Positions 1-11,995 of a DNA stretch of 64,000 nt are shown here, one piece after another (positions within the stretch are counted from its first letter, which is position 1; each line of letters begins with the position of its first letter). The translations under genes were made by a program, and so were the position numbers. This stretch comes from Ichthyophis bannanicus. Taxonomy: Eukaryota; Chordata; Amphibia; Gymnophiona; Ichthyophiidae. Below the pieces are notes generated by a model, which worked only from the letters and a program-made list of their open reading frames with translations, made no database searches and was not told where the DNA came from. The stretch spans positions 81,188,662-81,252,661 of the forward strand of contig CM066043.1 of assembly GCA_033557465.1 (NCBI GenBank). The letters are read 5' to 3'.

Positions 1-1593
1 GAAGTGAGGAGAGGAGCTGGAAATGTGGGAAGGCAGGCACAGTGGAATGCTCCCAACGGCTTTCTATTAGATGTTGGGAACATTTCTGCATGGGGTCCAT
101 TGATTAACGTTCACCCATATGTGAAGACTGCATTCCTGGAGATTAGCAGGCTTCCTTCGGGCTCCCTGCACTGTGGGGACTGGTTGGACAGAATTTACAT
201 CACTGCTTCTGGCAGATTCTTCAGAGCCGGTAAAGTGATAATCAGAAAGTTACTAACATTTGTTAATAACTATGGTGCAGCAATAGAAAATGTAAGTTGA
301 AGCAACATGATGAACTGGCACATCAGTGCGAGCCAATGCTGAGCTCTTGCTAAATCCTCTGTTGGGTGTCATGCCTTTGCTGCTGCTGCATGCATATAAG
401 CAGTGATGGGCTGAAAAAATGATTTGCACCTATTATCTGAAGATTTTCCAAGCAGCTGGGACTTACGGTTCATAGTAAACAAAACTCTACCCACTGCCAA
501 AAAAACATGGTGGGGAGCAGAGAAAAATATTTATTTTTGCCTTTCAAATGCCAAAACAGAAGTAAATATTTTTGATTACTTTGCGTCTCTGCTTGGAATG
601 TGACATAATATTGGACCACATAATGCTTATTAAAGCAGCAGGCAGGCAAAAATAATTAGAAATAATTGTTTTGGTAGTTAAACAAAATCATTATGATTCC
701 CTTTCTAAATTCGCATTGGCTGCTAATCCATTCCAGAGAAGCCGGCATAACATCTCATACTCAGCCGTGCCATTATGAATCCAAGTCAGTTTGATCACTG
801 CTGTATCTCTCCTCATCTGAACCCCATGCAGGCCTCATAAAGATACATGGAAAGCGGGACTATGGCACGAAGAACTAAATTGTGCATTAAGAGCAGGGAA
901 ATAAGATGGCTCAGGGCAAAACCAAAACAAAAAACCCCACAAAAAACAGGGAGTTGGCAAGGTAAAATTTTCATTAATCTTCATAGCCATCTTGACAAGA
1001 CTTAACCAAGTGCTTTAATTGAGGATGAAAGTGTTATACAGTACTTCCATCCATGATGCAGCGTATCAATACCATTATAGGCAGATGGTGTAATTTTTTT
1101 TTAAAGGAACCACGGAAAGTTATTTCACATGCATTAATGGGCCTTGGCATGAGTACTTTGGGTGGTTGATGTTCTACAACTATGTACCGTAGATAAGGCC
1201 AGTGGTGCGCACTCTCATTGTGGGTGTTCATATGGACCATAGCTGGAGCACACAGTTACGAGTGTATTTTATATAATGTGGGCTTATGCACATTACTGTA
1301 GATACATGCATGCAAATATTTACATCAGCATAGATTTAACAGCATTTTCAATCATTTATGCCACTGTCTGATAAAGTAAAGTGCACCTGTGTTTTACTTT
1401 ATAAAACAGATATGAAATATCTGCATTAAAAAGTACTTTAACCTAGGATATCAGAGCAAGTAGGCACTTATATGTAGCTGCTTTTATAAAGATACTTAGG
1501 TGTCTATATATCTTCATAAAATACTAGCATAAATCCTGTAGAAATCATGGACTTCAGAGCAGGAGTAAATACACATGGGTGAAATATACACGT
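1..1593. other. Gene-free stretch, no recognised feature
   Basis: I see no coding region or recognisable transposon here. The DNA is AT-rich with short reading frames only. The 98-codon open frame at 4-300 has no motif I know and no supporting signal, so I do not call it a gene. Confidence 0.5.
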
Positions 1594-1603
1594 AGGTGTG
1601 TAT

Positions 1604-1672
1604 TTTTTTTTTCACTTTATTTTTATTGAAACATTTTCCAAAGACAAAAACATCATAAACCAAACAAGGCAA
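1604..1672 (-). mobile_element. L1-type LINE 3' stub inserted in a target-site duplication
   Basis: A T run followed by about 60 bases reads, on the minus strand, as a short 3' UTR ending in poly-A. It is flanked by near-identical direct repeats AGGTGTGTAT (1594-1603) and AAGTGTGTAT (1671-1680), as expected for target-primed insertion. The same decamer occurs again at 3558-3567, at the far side of the neighbouring L2 copy, so this stub landed in one copy of the L2 target duplication. Assignment to L1 rests on the poly-A tail and extreme 5' truncation, not on a family match. Confidence 0.6.
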
Positions 1673-1680
1673 GTGTGTAT

Positions 1681-3557
1681 ATACACAAAATGTTTATTTT
1701 ATTTAACAGGTTTTCTATATCACTTTATCCTATGGTCAAGGCGGTTTACATTGAAACAAAAAACTTGATACATTATAACAGGGCAATGAACTTGGAGAGA
1801 AGTTAATATAAGGGGAGAACAATGCTTATTGGGGGGAGAGGGGGGGAGGGGCGGCAGAGGCGGTTGCATGAAGGCATTATGTCTTGTCCTTAGTGAAGGA
1901 GGCTGTAAATAGGTGAGTCTTGAAGGTCATTTGTGGCCCGGAGTTTGTATGGGATTGAGTTCCAGAGAGAGGGCGCAAATAGGGAGCAGGCTCTACTGGA
2001 TGTGATGGTGCTGGATCTGGTGAAGGATGCTGGGGTTAGTGGGTGTTCTGAGTGCCAGCTCTTCTTGTACGGTTATCTTTGGTCTTATGTATTATTGTTT
2101 GAAGGCGAGTAGCTGATAGGCCATTGAGGATCTTGAAAACTGTATGGATGGATTTCAATTTTGTGCATTTGATGACAGGTAGCCAATAAATCTGTTTGAG
2201 CAATGATGTTATGTGCTCAGTTATGCTGGCATTGCAAAGGGTGTGTGCTGCTGTGTTGAGGGCTAGTTGACCTGGGTGGACTGTTTTCTTAGGTAGGCCT
2301 TGGAGGATGAGGTTGCACTACTCCAGATGTGAGAAGATGAGAGCTTGAAGGACTGTGCAAAAGTTTTGTTGAGTTAGGAGAGGCTTGAGATGTTGGACAG
2401 TCTTGAGTTTATAGTATATGCACCTGGTGATGTTTCTTATGTGGGCAGAGAATGTTAGGTATTGATTAAGGGTGATACCTAGATATCATATCTTTGATCA
2501 TACATGAAGTTGGGTGCCATTTAGGTTTATGGTGTCCAGCAGAACGAAGCTGCTGTCTCTGGTGATATATAGGGATTCAGTTTTATTGATGTTCATGGTC
2601 ATGTTGTAGATGATGTGCCACAATTTGACTGCGGTGAAGCATTCTGTTAAGGTTGTGATGTCAGGGTTCAGTGTATTGATGAGTGCATAGATCATGATAG
2701 CATCAGCATATATGTGGTAGATGACATTGAGGGTTTGTATGATAATACAAATTGGCTGTATGAAGATGTTGAATAATAGTGCAGAGAAGGCGGATCCTTT
2801 GGGGACTCCTTCAGTTTGAGTATTTGGTCTTGACTTTGTAAAGCCTGATTTTACCAGAAGTTGTCGGTTAGATAGGATTTGAGCCAGCTCAGAGGAATCC
2901 CTGTTAGTCCTATTGTTTGCAGTCTTTTGATGATTAGGGCATGAGGTATGGAGTTGAATGCTGCCTTGATGTCGAGGAATACAAGTAAATAGCTGGTGTG
3001 TGGCCTGTCTGTGCCTGTTAAGTTGTTTAGGAGTGCTGTTGTGAGGGATTCTACTCCATGGTGGGGTCGAAAGCTGTATTGTTGGGGGTCAAGAGGGGAG
3101 TGTGTGTCACTGTGGTCTTGTAGCTGGTGGAGTACGATCTTTTCCAGTATCTTGGCCATAAATGCAAGATTAACTATGGGTCTGTAGGATGTTGGATGGT
3201 TGATGTCTTTGGTAGTACCTTTTCTTATTGGTTGGATGAAGGCTATTTTGAGCTCGGGTGGTACGTATCCATGCTGTAGAGAGAGCTGTGTGATCTTGAG
3301 GATTGTCAGTTAGCGTTCTTGTCTGGCCATCTTGATCCAGTTGATTGGACAAGGGTCAAGAGGGGACGTGGTTGTATTGTTGCTGGAGATAACAATCTTC
3401 TAGGTGCCTAGGTGTGACTATTGAAAATGTCATCCAAGTATGCTGAAGTTCCGACCAATCTGGAGTTGGAGTGTCCAGAACGGTGTTTGTAGTGTTATAA
3501 TTGGGGGTGGTTAGAGTTTGGAAGTAGTTTGTCATCTGCTGTGCAAGCATAGTAAAA
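1681..3557 (-). mobile_element. L2-type (CR1-group) LINE, 5'-truncated, minus strand
   Basis: The left end carries the typical L2 3' end on the minus strand: a stretch reading as AAACCGCCTTGACC, then a TTAAATAAAATAAA-type tail. The rest is decayed ORF2 coding sequence. The element is bounded by a 10-bp target duplication (AAGTGTGTAT at 1671-1680 and AGGTGTGTAT at 3558-3567). It is truncated before the endonuclease domain, as is usual for LINEs. It is not capable of autonomous movement because its frame is broken many times. Confidence 0.8.
1900..3550 (-). pseudogene. Broken L2-type ORF2 (reverse transcriptase) remnant
   Basis: Successive minus-strand frames at 3356-3550, 3170-3352, 2851-3159 and 2498-2695 spell an LINE reverse transcriptase in order. 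Recognisable pieces are a FLDIKAAFNSIPH stretch (the finger/palm motif that holds the first catalytic Asp in this family), a GVPKGSAFSALLFNIF stretch (the conserved PQG loop) and YADA where YADD is expected. The last catalytic Asp is thus lost by the D-to-A change visible in the reading. At least four stops or frame changes separate the pieces. Known role of the family: copying LINE RNA at a nicked target. This copy cannot encode an active enzyme. Confidence 0.75.
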
Positions 3558-3567
3558 AGGTGTGTAT

Positions 3568-4059
3568 TTTGGGCTCGATATTCAGCAGTGGCGGCTACAT
3601 GATCTAATGCGTCTAGCTGCCGCCGAATTTTAAACTTGGATATTCAATGCTGGGGTCATATCTAGCCCTGGCATTGAGTATCTGGCTTGCCTGGATTTGT
3701 AGGAAATTTAATGGGCAGTGGCGATTATTCATGTGCTGCCCGGTTAGCTTCAGCTGTGAAAATTAGGCCAGCCTTTGCTGCACCTAACCTTTGCCATGTA
3801 GCCATAATCGGGTACTGGCTTAATATCGCCGCTGTCTGGTTATGGTCGAGTACCACCCATGGAACGTCCCGGTTAGCATTGGGGCATGCAGCAGCCACAC
3901 CTGCAGATATTCAGTGGCAGTAACCATCTAAGTAGTATGCTACCAGGTAGCACAAGGTTCAGTGTGCTGACATTTAGCACATGGTGCTGCACTAGTGACT
4001 CCACGCTAACCAGTTAGTGCATTAGTAGGTGGAGACAGGGCAGGATAGAAGCATAACAA
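3568..4059. repeat. Decayed interspersed repeat with GATATTCAG(Y)GGC blocks
   Basis: No gene is present. The sequence starts with GGGCTCGATATTCAGCAGTGG and contains a second GATATTCAGTGGC at about 3908. A similar wording is found near 26090-26200 and 27030-27085, which suggests a dispersed family. I cannot define ends or class. Confidence 0.35.
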
Positions 4060-5367
4060 TCAAGTACCTTGGAATCATACTGGACCAAGACCTCTTCCTC
4101 AAATCACAAATACAACGCACCAAGAAAGCTATATACCACAAGATAAGAACCCTCCAACGACTATGCCCCCTCCTTGATCCACCAGACTTCCGTTCCAAAC
4201 CCTAATCTTACCACACATGGACTTTTTTTTTTTTTAATTTAAAGTTTTTATTGCACACAGCAAAAGAAACAATGCATTGCAGTACAAAGAATGCCATGCC
4301 CCAAACCACAATCTCCCACCCCTCAGCCCCCACGGCTAAGCCGCGGAGTTAGGGAATTATAGACATACCAGAGGTGTATCACAATAGCATTAACAATCAA
4401 ACAGAACGGAAACCGTATATCAAATAAGGCTGCTCACATATACAGGTAGTCCACATTATCATGGATGCGCTCGCAAAGGGCGCTGAAAAAATATAGGTGA
4501 GCCTTGGTTAGTAGAGCTAAGAAATATCTAAGGAATACAAATCCCCCACCAATTAAGTGGGGCAATGCATAGCATTGATTACACACCCCACAACTTTGTA
4601 GTATAACCAACAGTAAGTAAACACAATCCCCACACTGTCCAACTTAAATACAAACAATTTTCCCCCAATGATGCCCCCCTCCTCCCTGAACCCCCCCCCC
4701 CGTCCCCCTCCCCAGGACCTCTTACCACCAATCATTACCCTATGGACTTTTACAGCTGCATTTACCATGGCCTGCCTCACTCAACTATGATCCCACGTCA
4801 TACAGCACTGCACCTCACACCCTGATCACATAAAACCCACCTTGAAACAACTGCACTGGCTCCCACTTGCTAGCCAAATTAAGTACAAAACACTTATAAT
4901 AACACATAAAGCAATCAACAGCAATCCCCTATCGCACATAAGCACTTTGCTCAAATCACTGCAACATAACCGCGCAAGATGACAAGCTACTACAAATACC
5001 TTAATCATCCCCCATGCACCAACAAGCATACGCATGGGCCTTTGAACTGTATGCACCTTCAGCCTGGAATGCCCTCCCAGACACAATTTGCATCACAAAC
5101 CTACCCACATTCAGAAAACGCCTGAAAACTCTTCTATTTGCCAAACACTTTACCCCATCAACAATAAATCAACTCAAGCAACCAAAGTTGATTTCTCTGT
5201 ACTGTACATAGATCGACCTCAAATGTTAAAGATCTCATATCCCCTACCTAACTGTATATAGTTACAGAAGTTCAATTGTTCAATGTAAAATCTTTATCTT
5301 TGTTCTATGTAAACCACCTGGACCATGGAGAAATGGGTATATAAACCTTGCTAAATAAATAAACAGA
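4060..5367 (+). mobile_element. L2-type LINE 3' portion, plus strand, split by an L1 insertion
   Basis: The segment encodes the C-terminal part of an L2-type ORF2, the piece that reads YLGIILDQD...H..KKAIYHKIRTLQR, then resumes after a 515-bp insertion. It ends in an L2-like 3' tail (ATAAACCTTGCTAAATAAATAAA) near 5341-5366. The reading frame at 5014-5211 holds the conserved tail motif F..YAPSAWNALP followed by a K..LKTLLF stretch, typical of the LINE C-terminus. The 5' end is truncated at about 4060. Confidence 0.75.
4227..4741 (-). mobile_element. L1-type LINE 3' UTR fragment inserted in the L2 copy
   Basis: The insert begins on the plus strand with a T run (poly-A on the minus strand), followed by about 500 bases without coding capacity. 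It has a strongly G-rich minus-strand tract at 4676-4722, as L1 3' UTRs often have. A 10-bp target duplication, ATGGACTTTT, flanks it at 4217-4226 and 4742-4751. Removing the insert restores colinearity of the surrounding L2 coding text, so the age order is L2 first, L1 later. Confidence 0.75.
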
Positions 5368-6837
5368 CAGGGACATTGGCACCATGTTGCAATTAGCGCA
5401 GGCCTTATGGTCATGTGCTAACCATGACTGTTGCCCTTAGAACAAGTGCACTTAATATGGCCTCAGTAGGGGTTGTTAAATGCTCACATCTGCCAGTTGG
5501 CACAGTGCTATGGAATTGCAACACATTATGAGCATGGGGACGGAGGCAAACACCCACAAACGTTACAAAAGTCCTGACACCGCCCTGCAATCACAAGCTA
5601 CTGCCGCGATCTTTAGTAAACATGTTCCTAGGTGCCTACTTCACAACTCCTTCCACACTTTGCCGAAACTCAACCCTAGAACATGCCTCCAGTCAAGGAG
5701 AAGTACATGTGCTCTCGTCACCATGAGTACTTGTACGTGTGCACTCTGTGGGGTAATTTTATAAAAGCCCTTTTATGTGCAGAAAGAGTTTATAAGATTA
5801 CCCCCATGGAGGGCAGTTGTTAAACTGTGCATGCATTAGCAAAGTCCGCGGCTACATTTTACCTGCAGGCTTTGAACCAATTTTAAAAGTGAAAGTACGC
5901 ATGTTGAAACTTGCCTCAGGTAAAAGAATACTCGGACATATGAACCTCCTTTTGGTGCAAGCAGCTTTGTCTGAATAAAATAAATGTGTGTATTTCCGAA
6001 AATTCAAAAGTAGGCACATATTTCCAACCCAGAACGCCTCACTCTACTATGGGTAAAAATATGCACGTAGTAACACTGTGGGAATACTTTTACTGGCATA
6101 TAGGCTGGGAAATTTCAGTAAGCCTATTTCTGGGGATACAACACTGTTTTACTCACAGAAATGGCGTTGAACCTTGCAATCACAAAGAATAATACGCACA
6201 GCTAGGGACTCCAGCATTGTACTGAAGTCACCGAGTCTCCAGAGATGAAGAGGAGATCTCCAGATGACACATGCTGGCACACACTGTACTTGTGGCAAAA
6301 TGGTGCATGGATGCTCCCGCTAGATAGGGCTTGTCCCAGAGTTGGTTCAAAATGTTGGCACCCTAGGAAAACCTTAAATCTTATGCCTCCCCTGGCTGTC
6401 AGAATCTATTGCTTAGCTTTGAATGTCCTGCTTTTTGCCACCCCTATAATGTGCCACCCTAGGCAACTGCCTAGTTTGTCTGATGGTTGGCCCATCCCTG
6501 CTGCTAGATTGTATAGCTGTGCATGGAGACACTGGCTAGAATGTCTTAGAAAATTAGAGCCAGCAGGAGCAGCTGGAATTTGGACCCAGGATCAGATTTA
6601 GAGTGGACAGGGAAGGAGCCAGCAGATAGAGAGCCTAATTTTCATTTAATTTGTACATTTCTATTCTGCATTAGCTAAGTAGTTCCAGGTGGATTAGAAT
6701 GCAAGAGGATAACTGTAAGGTGTAGCTAGATTTCCGTGCATGTTCATGTATAAGTGGTCTTTACACACATAGAGTTTAGTCAGTCACTATTGTGAATGTG
6801 CATGCTATAGGACCTAATTTTCGCTCCCCACTCTGCT
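5368..6837. other. Gene-free stretch with old repeat fragments
   Basis: No coding region is supported. Near 5752-5815 there is a GGGTAATTTTATAAAAG block and a nearby RAGATTACCCCC block facing it, resembling the inverted-end family seen better at 54932-55395. Near 6346-6498 there is a hAT-like end (CACCCTAGGCAACTGCCTAG, then a TTGGCCCATCCCTG end), related in wording to the right end of the element at 11996-13382. The frames at 5480-5764 and 6245-6601 have no recognisable motif. Confidence 0.4.
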
Positions 6838-9370
6838 GCCAGCCAGAAGGCCAACCTCAACATGGACATCACCCCTATCCCTTGGTCGGACCATAAGCTA
6901 ATCACGTTCCAGATACCCGCTCATCTTACTCAATCCCCACCCAATGACTCCAGTGTGGAATCCAGAATTACTTGATAGAGATGAGTTCATTAATCACGCC
7001 TTACCTACGCTCAAACTAATATCTCCTGACCTTGATGAAGCAATCACCAACTGGAACGTCACACTGGAAACATTCGCTCAACTACCAGCCACAGACAAAT
7101 CATCAGCCCCCAAAAGCTATAAAAGCAAAAGACATCCAGCTCCGTGGTTCACGGAAGATCTTTGGACATCTCTCCTCTCCCTTATGAAACTTGAAAGGAA
7201 ATGAAGAAGATCTCGCTCCGAAACTGACAAAGTAACATACCTAAACCACCTTAAATTCCACCGAGACACTATATACCTCAGAATGAGCGAATACCATACC
7301 AAGCTCCTTCTCCGCTCTCTAAACAAGCCTAGAGACCTTTTCAGCCTAACAAAATCCCTAATTAAGGAACCTTCACCTACCCAACTCAATCCTATTTCCC
7401 CCCAGTCGTATGCTGACTACCTCCAATCCAAAACTTCCATAACTGACACAGTCTCAGTTACCACCCTCTGCCACGCTCACACCTCACTTCCACCTATCAC
7501 AATGTTCACCACTCCAACAGAGAAAAACATCCAAGATCTCATCGCCATCATAAACACTTCTACAGCTCCAAGTGACCCCTGCCCAGCATACTGGGTCAGA
7601 ACTCTGCGAGTTGAACTTAGTCCAATTCTAATCAACATCATCGGACTATCCTTTGCAACAGGCTCATTCCCCTCATTCCTAAAACAAACATCAATAAGAC
7701 CACTTCTGAAGAATAACAGACTTGACCCACTAAGGTCTGACTCCTACCACCCAATCTCGAGTATACCTTTATTAGCCAAGATAATAGAGAAGGTTGTCCA
7801 GAGACAGATTCAACATCACATTGATGTAGTGTCACCTCTTGACCCCTGTCAACACGGCTTCAGGGAATCTCACAGTGTAGAAACTCTCCTCACCACCCTA
7901 GCCAACACTTTGAATAGAGGATTGGACAAGGTTGAAAACGGCTTCGCTCTCATTTTCCTAGATATCTCTGCTGCCTTTGACTCCGTTAATCACAATCAAC
8001 TTCTCTCTCGTCTCCAGGAGAAAGGCATCTGTGACCTGCCTGGGAATGGTGTAGGTCTTATCTATCGGATCATTGGCAGCATGTCAGAATTGGCTCCATC
8101 ACATCAGCACCTTTCCACCAACATCAAGGTGTTCCGCAGGGCTCCTCTTTATCTGTGCTGTTGTTCAATGTCTACATGCAGCCGATATGTGACATCATAC
8201 GCTCCTTCAATATCTCCACTCTGATCTATGCTGATGACGTCCTGCTGTTTACACCATTCAAAGTCAAACAACCAGACTTCACCAACCTTATCAACTGTTT
8301 CAACGCCATCACTGACTGGTTACTATCTCAAAATCTCCGCATAAACTTCAAGAAGACTGAAGTTCTGTTCATATCAAGGAACAAAGATTTCTCCCCTCCA
8401 TCATCCCTAAGAGTAAGAGATGCGGAACTCCCTAGTAAACCCTCCATTCACTACCTAGGGATTACACTGGACCAGCATTTCGACTTTAAGGAGCACATAC
8501 GAAACACCACCAGATCCGTCTACAATAAAATTAGAACGCTAAGGCACCTCAGGCCCATGTTACCCCATAATGACTTCCGGACCATTTTCCAGGCCCTCAT
8601 TCTACCACACTTTGATTACGCAAATGTTGTCCTATATGGACTCCCCAAGAACACCCTTAATCCACTGCAACTCGCTATGAACGCGGCTGCGCGTGTGCTC
8701 TGTGGTACAGCAAGATCAGACCATATCACCCCAATACTTAAGGAACTCCACTGGCTACCAATTCATTGCAGGTTAACATACAAAATCCTTCTCATCATTT
8801 TTAAGATCATCAATAACCTAGCCCCCACGATACTCAGTGACCTTATCACCCTCACCCCGAAAAACAGAACGAGAAGGTCTATAACTGACAACACCTTGAT
8901 CATCCCTAAAGAGTCCATCAAGTGCACCCAGACGACCAAGAAAAGAACCTTTGCCTTCGACGCCCCAAAATGCTGGAACGACCTCCCACCAGAGATAAGA
9001 TCGATCAAAGACATTATTCAGTTCCGTAAGGCAATCAAACACCACATTTTCCTACTTCACTTTGCACAAGCATCCACCCCGCCTCTGATCATCCACACAC
9101 CAACGCCCACAAACCTTTCAGTCTCTACACAAATATCTCTGTCAAAAGTATTTTTGAGCTTGCCTTAGCTCTTCTTGAAAATACGAACCTAATTTAATGA
9201 TGTTTGATGTACAAATGTATATAGTTTCCCTATTGCTCCAAGTTTAAACTCCTGTTACAATGTAAGCACAGAACAGTCTCCTGACTGTGCAACCTTTGTT
9301 ATATGTAAATCGCACTGATAACAAATAGCACGGTATATAAAAGCTGTTAAATAAATAAATAAATAAATAT
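6838..9370 (+). mobile_element. L2-type (CR1-group) LINE, plus strand, 5'-truncated
   Basis: This is the best-preserved L2 copy in the window. It starts inside the end of the endonuclease domain (a PWSDHKLITFQ stretch, the SDH motif of AP-type endonucleases, near 6890). It runs through the reverse transcriptase and C-terminal region and ends with a 3' UTR and a TAAA microsatellite tail (about 9347-9370). The element is truncated upstream of 6838. I did not find a clear target duplication. Confidence 0.85.
6884..9168 (+). pseudogene. L2-type ORF2 (endonuclease end, reverse transcriptase), frameshifted
   Basis: Three plus-strand frames carry the protein in order: 6944-7204, 7283-8224 (reverse transcriptase fingers and palm) and 8155-9168 (palm, thumb and C-terminus). 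Visible motifs include DPCPAYW, SSIPLLAKIIEKV, the QHGFR stretch, LIFLDISAAFDSVNH (first catalytic Asp) and YADD at about 8227-8238 (catalytic Asp pair). The C-terminal domain ends with FDAPKCWNDLPPEIRSI. A stop at 7202-7204 and a frame change between about 8035 and 8150 break the gene. The break falls just where the PQG loop should lie. The enzyme would copy LINE RNA by target-primed reverse transcription, but this copy is defective. Confidence 0.85.
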
Positions 9371-11787
9371 AGACTGATAGTGCATACTTTCACTATGGGC
9401 GTAACAGGGGAAGAATTTGGGAATAGCACAAATTTACACGTGTGTTTTACAGAACGTGGCCCAGTGCATGTAAGACAGGCATAGTCATTTACACCTATGC
9501 TGGAGCTGGTGAAAGTGATCGCAGCTTCATTTACACATGTTCATGGCTACTTCGACTAGTATTCTATAAAGTCAAATCCACGTGGATTTGACTTACTAGA
9601 ATAGGCACCATTAATACTGAGTACATATGTGAATATATCTAGCTAGTACTTATGGTATTACCTCTTAAATGCATAAAAATCATAAATACCTTTGTCGATA
9701 TGCACAATTCCCAGAGGACTGGAAACCAGGGAAGGTCAGATGCAGGCAGCCGCAATAGAGGACACTCCTCCAAGTCCAAACCACAGCTCCTCAAAATTAG
9801 CCCAAACACAGCCTGTGCTTACTTTGCTGAGTTGCCTCTGCACTACTCCTTAATCTCTTTGAGCCATACAGCTGTGGTTCTCCAGCAAGACAGCAGAACT
9901 CTAATAAACATAAACAGCACAGACACAGCCAGAACTAGTCCACTGGATTGGCTGTGCAGCACTCTTTCAGTCTTTCAAAAGAAAAAGTTTAGCCTGGGTA
10001 TCTAGGTAACCCTAGGGCTGTGGCAGCTACCACCCTATCAGTGTTTCCTTTGCACAACCTACCCACACTGCCAAGAACAAACAAAACAGAAAAGCCTAAA
10101 TGGCTCCCAGTCAGTCTTTCTTTCCCCTTAGAAATTATAAACATCTTTCCAAAACAAATAGGGGCTTTCCTTCACCTTATCTGCATCTGCCAGACCAGAA
10201 TCAGCATGTTTTGTTCCATAGCCTCTATCTCCATGGGCTCTGCAGAGCTTTTAGTTTCCAGCTCCCAAAGGTCTATCTCCATAGCCTCTGTTGGTTCCTC
10301 CCCTTAGCTTCTCTGTGAGTCTTTTTATTTCCTGTTTCCTGTCCCATATTAGCTCCTCCTCCCTTGCCTGTTTTCTGCCGTGCTGTAAGGAGCCCTCCCC
10401 CGGGGCAGGATTTCCCCTGTCCAGGGTTTCCTGTCCTCTGCTTGGGTGCCCCTTTCTTCAGAGATCCCCTTTTCCCTCGTGTTCCCTGTATGTCCCTGTG
10501 GTACTCCTTACACTTTATACAATATAAAAACCATAATCACCTTATACAACATAAAAAAACAAGAAAACTATACTGTACTAAGAATCTGTTAAAAATGTTA
10601 AAAATGTTTAAAATAATATTGTTGTCAAGCTTCTCTATGAATGTCTATAGGTGACTTCTTCCATTCTTTAGGCCTTCTATAGCTAATGATCTTCTCTAAG
10701 GTGCTTTTGTGTTGAAAACTACTTGGGGTGGGAAAAGTCAACTTATTACAAAGAGCTCATCGCAAGAGCTTAGACTCAGCATCCCAAATATATAAGCTAG
10801 AGCGAGCTCAGAAACTATTTTAAATGTGAATGACAACATCTTAAAAAGGATTCAAGCCTATATTAGCAGCAAGTGCAAACATATAAAAAGGGCAGCCCTT
10901 TCCCAGCTTTGATGAGAAAAAAAATTAATTTGTCCGCTGTGTTATAGTAACCCATGTGCCTGTGTGGGCAGGGTTGATAGCCCAGGCTTTCCTTGCATCA
11001 CCACTGCTGAGCCAGGACCAATCCTCACAAAGGGCAGGGCACAAAAAGACACCACCCTTCCATAGTGTCTTTAGACACAGCCACGAATGGATACCGCGGA
11101 GGTAAAGGCAAGGGACTGATGCTGTAAAAGAAAAATGTTAGCAAAATAAACAGTTTTTTTGGGGAAGGGGAGGGGAGAGGTAGGCAGAACCAGAAATAGT
11201 AAAAATTTGAATAAACTTGATTAAGGAGTGGTAGGGTGAGGCAAAATAAATAAGCAGACAGAATAAAAAAAACAGAAATCAACTTTAAATAATGCAATAC
11301 CTGTTAGCATTTTCAAGATTAGCATTATGGTAACACACGCTGTAATAACACACTTTGTAAGAATACACTACCTATTTAAGTAACTGTCTTAGGGTAAGGC
11401 CTCCCCCTTTGTCAATCCCAGGAGGATCTCTCCTTGCTAGTAAGATTTCTACTGTTAACCAGAGCAATACTAATTTGTATTACTAGATCTCTGTTTTGAG
11501 TGTACCCTCTGTGCTGTGCCAGTCAGTTCAACCGCAAAAGAAAAATCCAGACTGGTGTGTCTCAGTTCCCCGGTGTATACTTCACTGTTATCAGGAATTT
11601 GAGTTTAGGGTGATGCCATCCAAAACCCAGTAATCGAGCTTAGTTATCCAAACCACTGGCCGGTGTGTGTGGACGTGCATGCATCAATCTCACCACAGAT
11701 GTTCTAAGGTCCTAGGCCCTGGTGATGCTCTGATCCATTGGATCCTGCAAGGACTCCAGGTGCTGGGGGTTCCATGGTATAAGCCCA
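9371..11787. other. Gene-free stretch
   Basis: I see no coding region, RNA gene or clear transposon apart from the palindrome near 9580. Pyrimidine-rich stretches near 10290-10520 and purine-rich stretches near 11155-11180 produce overlapping short open frames in several phases, which is the signature of biased composition and not of genes. Confidence 0.45.
9570..9593. repeat. Perfect 24-bp palindrome centred on CACGTG
   Basis: The arms AGTCAAATCC and GGATTTGACT surround a central ACGT, so the core reads CCACGTGG. Beyond a 3-base gap on each side the symmetry resumes (TATTCTA on the left, TAGAATA on the right). It may be a remnant of a palindromic MITE or a chance E-box-like palindrome. No flanking duplication was seen. 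Confidence 0.6.
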
Positions 11788-11966
11788 CTAGCTACCCTCA
11801 CCACTTAGCCCCAACCGCTCATCCCCGTTTAGACCTATAAGTAGATAGCTTTTTACGTATGTGAATCGTATCTCCTCCTGTTGAACGTATGCCTCCCAAT
11901 GTCTTGTTGACCACTTTGATTGAAGAATAAGGTGGTATACAAAACTGTCTAAATAAATAAATAGGC
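11788..11966 (+). mobile_element. L2-type LINE 3' tail
   Basis: The text around 11905-11966 reads as an L2 3' end: an AAGGTGGTATACAAAACTGTC stretch like the conserved end of the other copies, then a TAAATAAATAAATA tail. The upstream limit is vague because no coding sequence is left. It sits directly before the hAT-type element at 11996. Confidence 0.55.
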
Positions 11967-11995
11967 CACTGGGCCCTCTTGCCCTACCTTGCACC

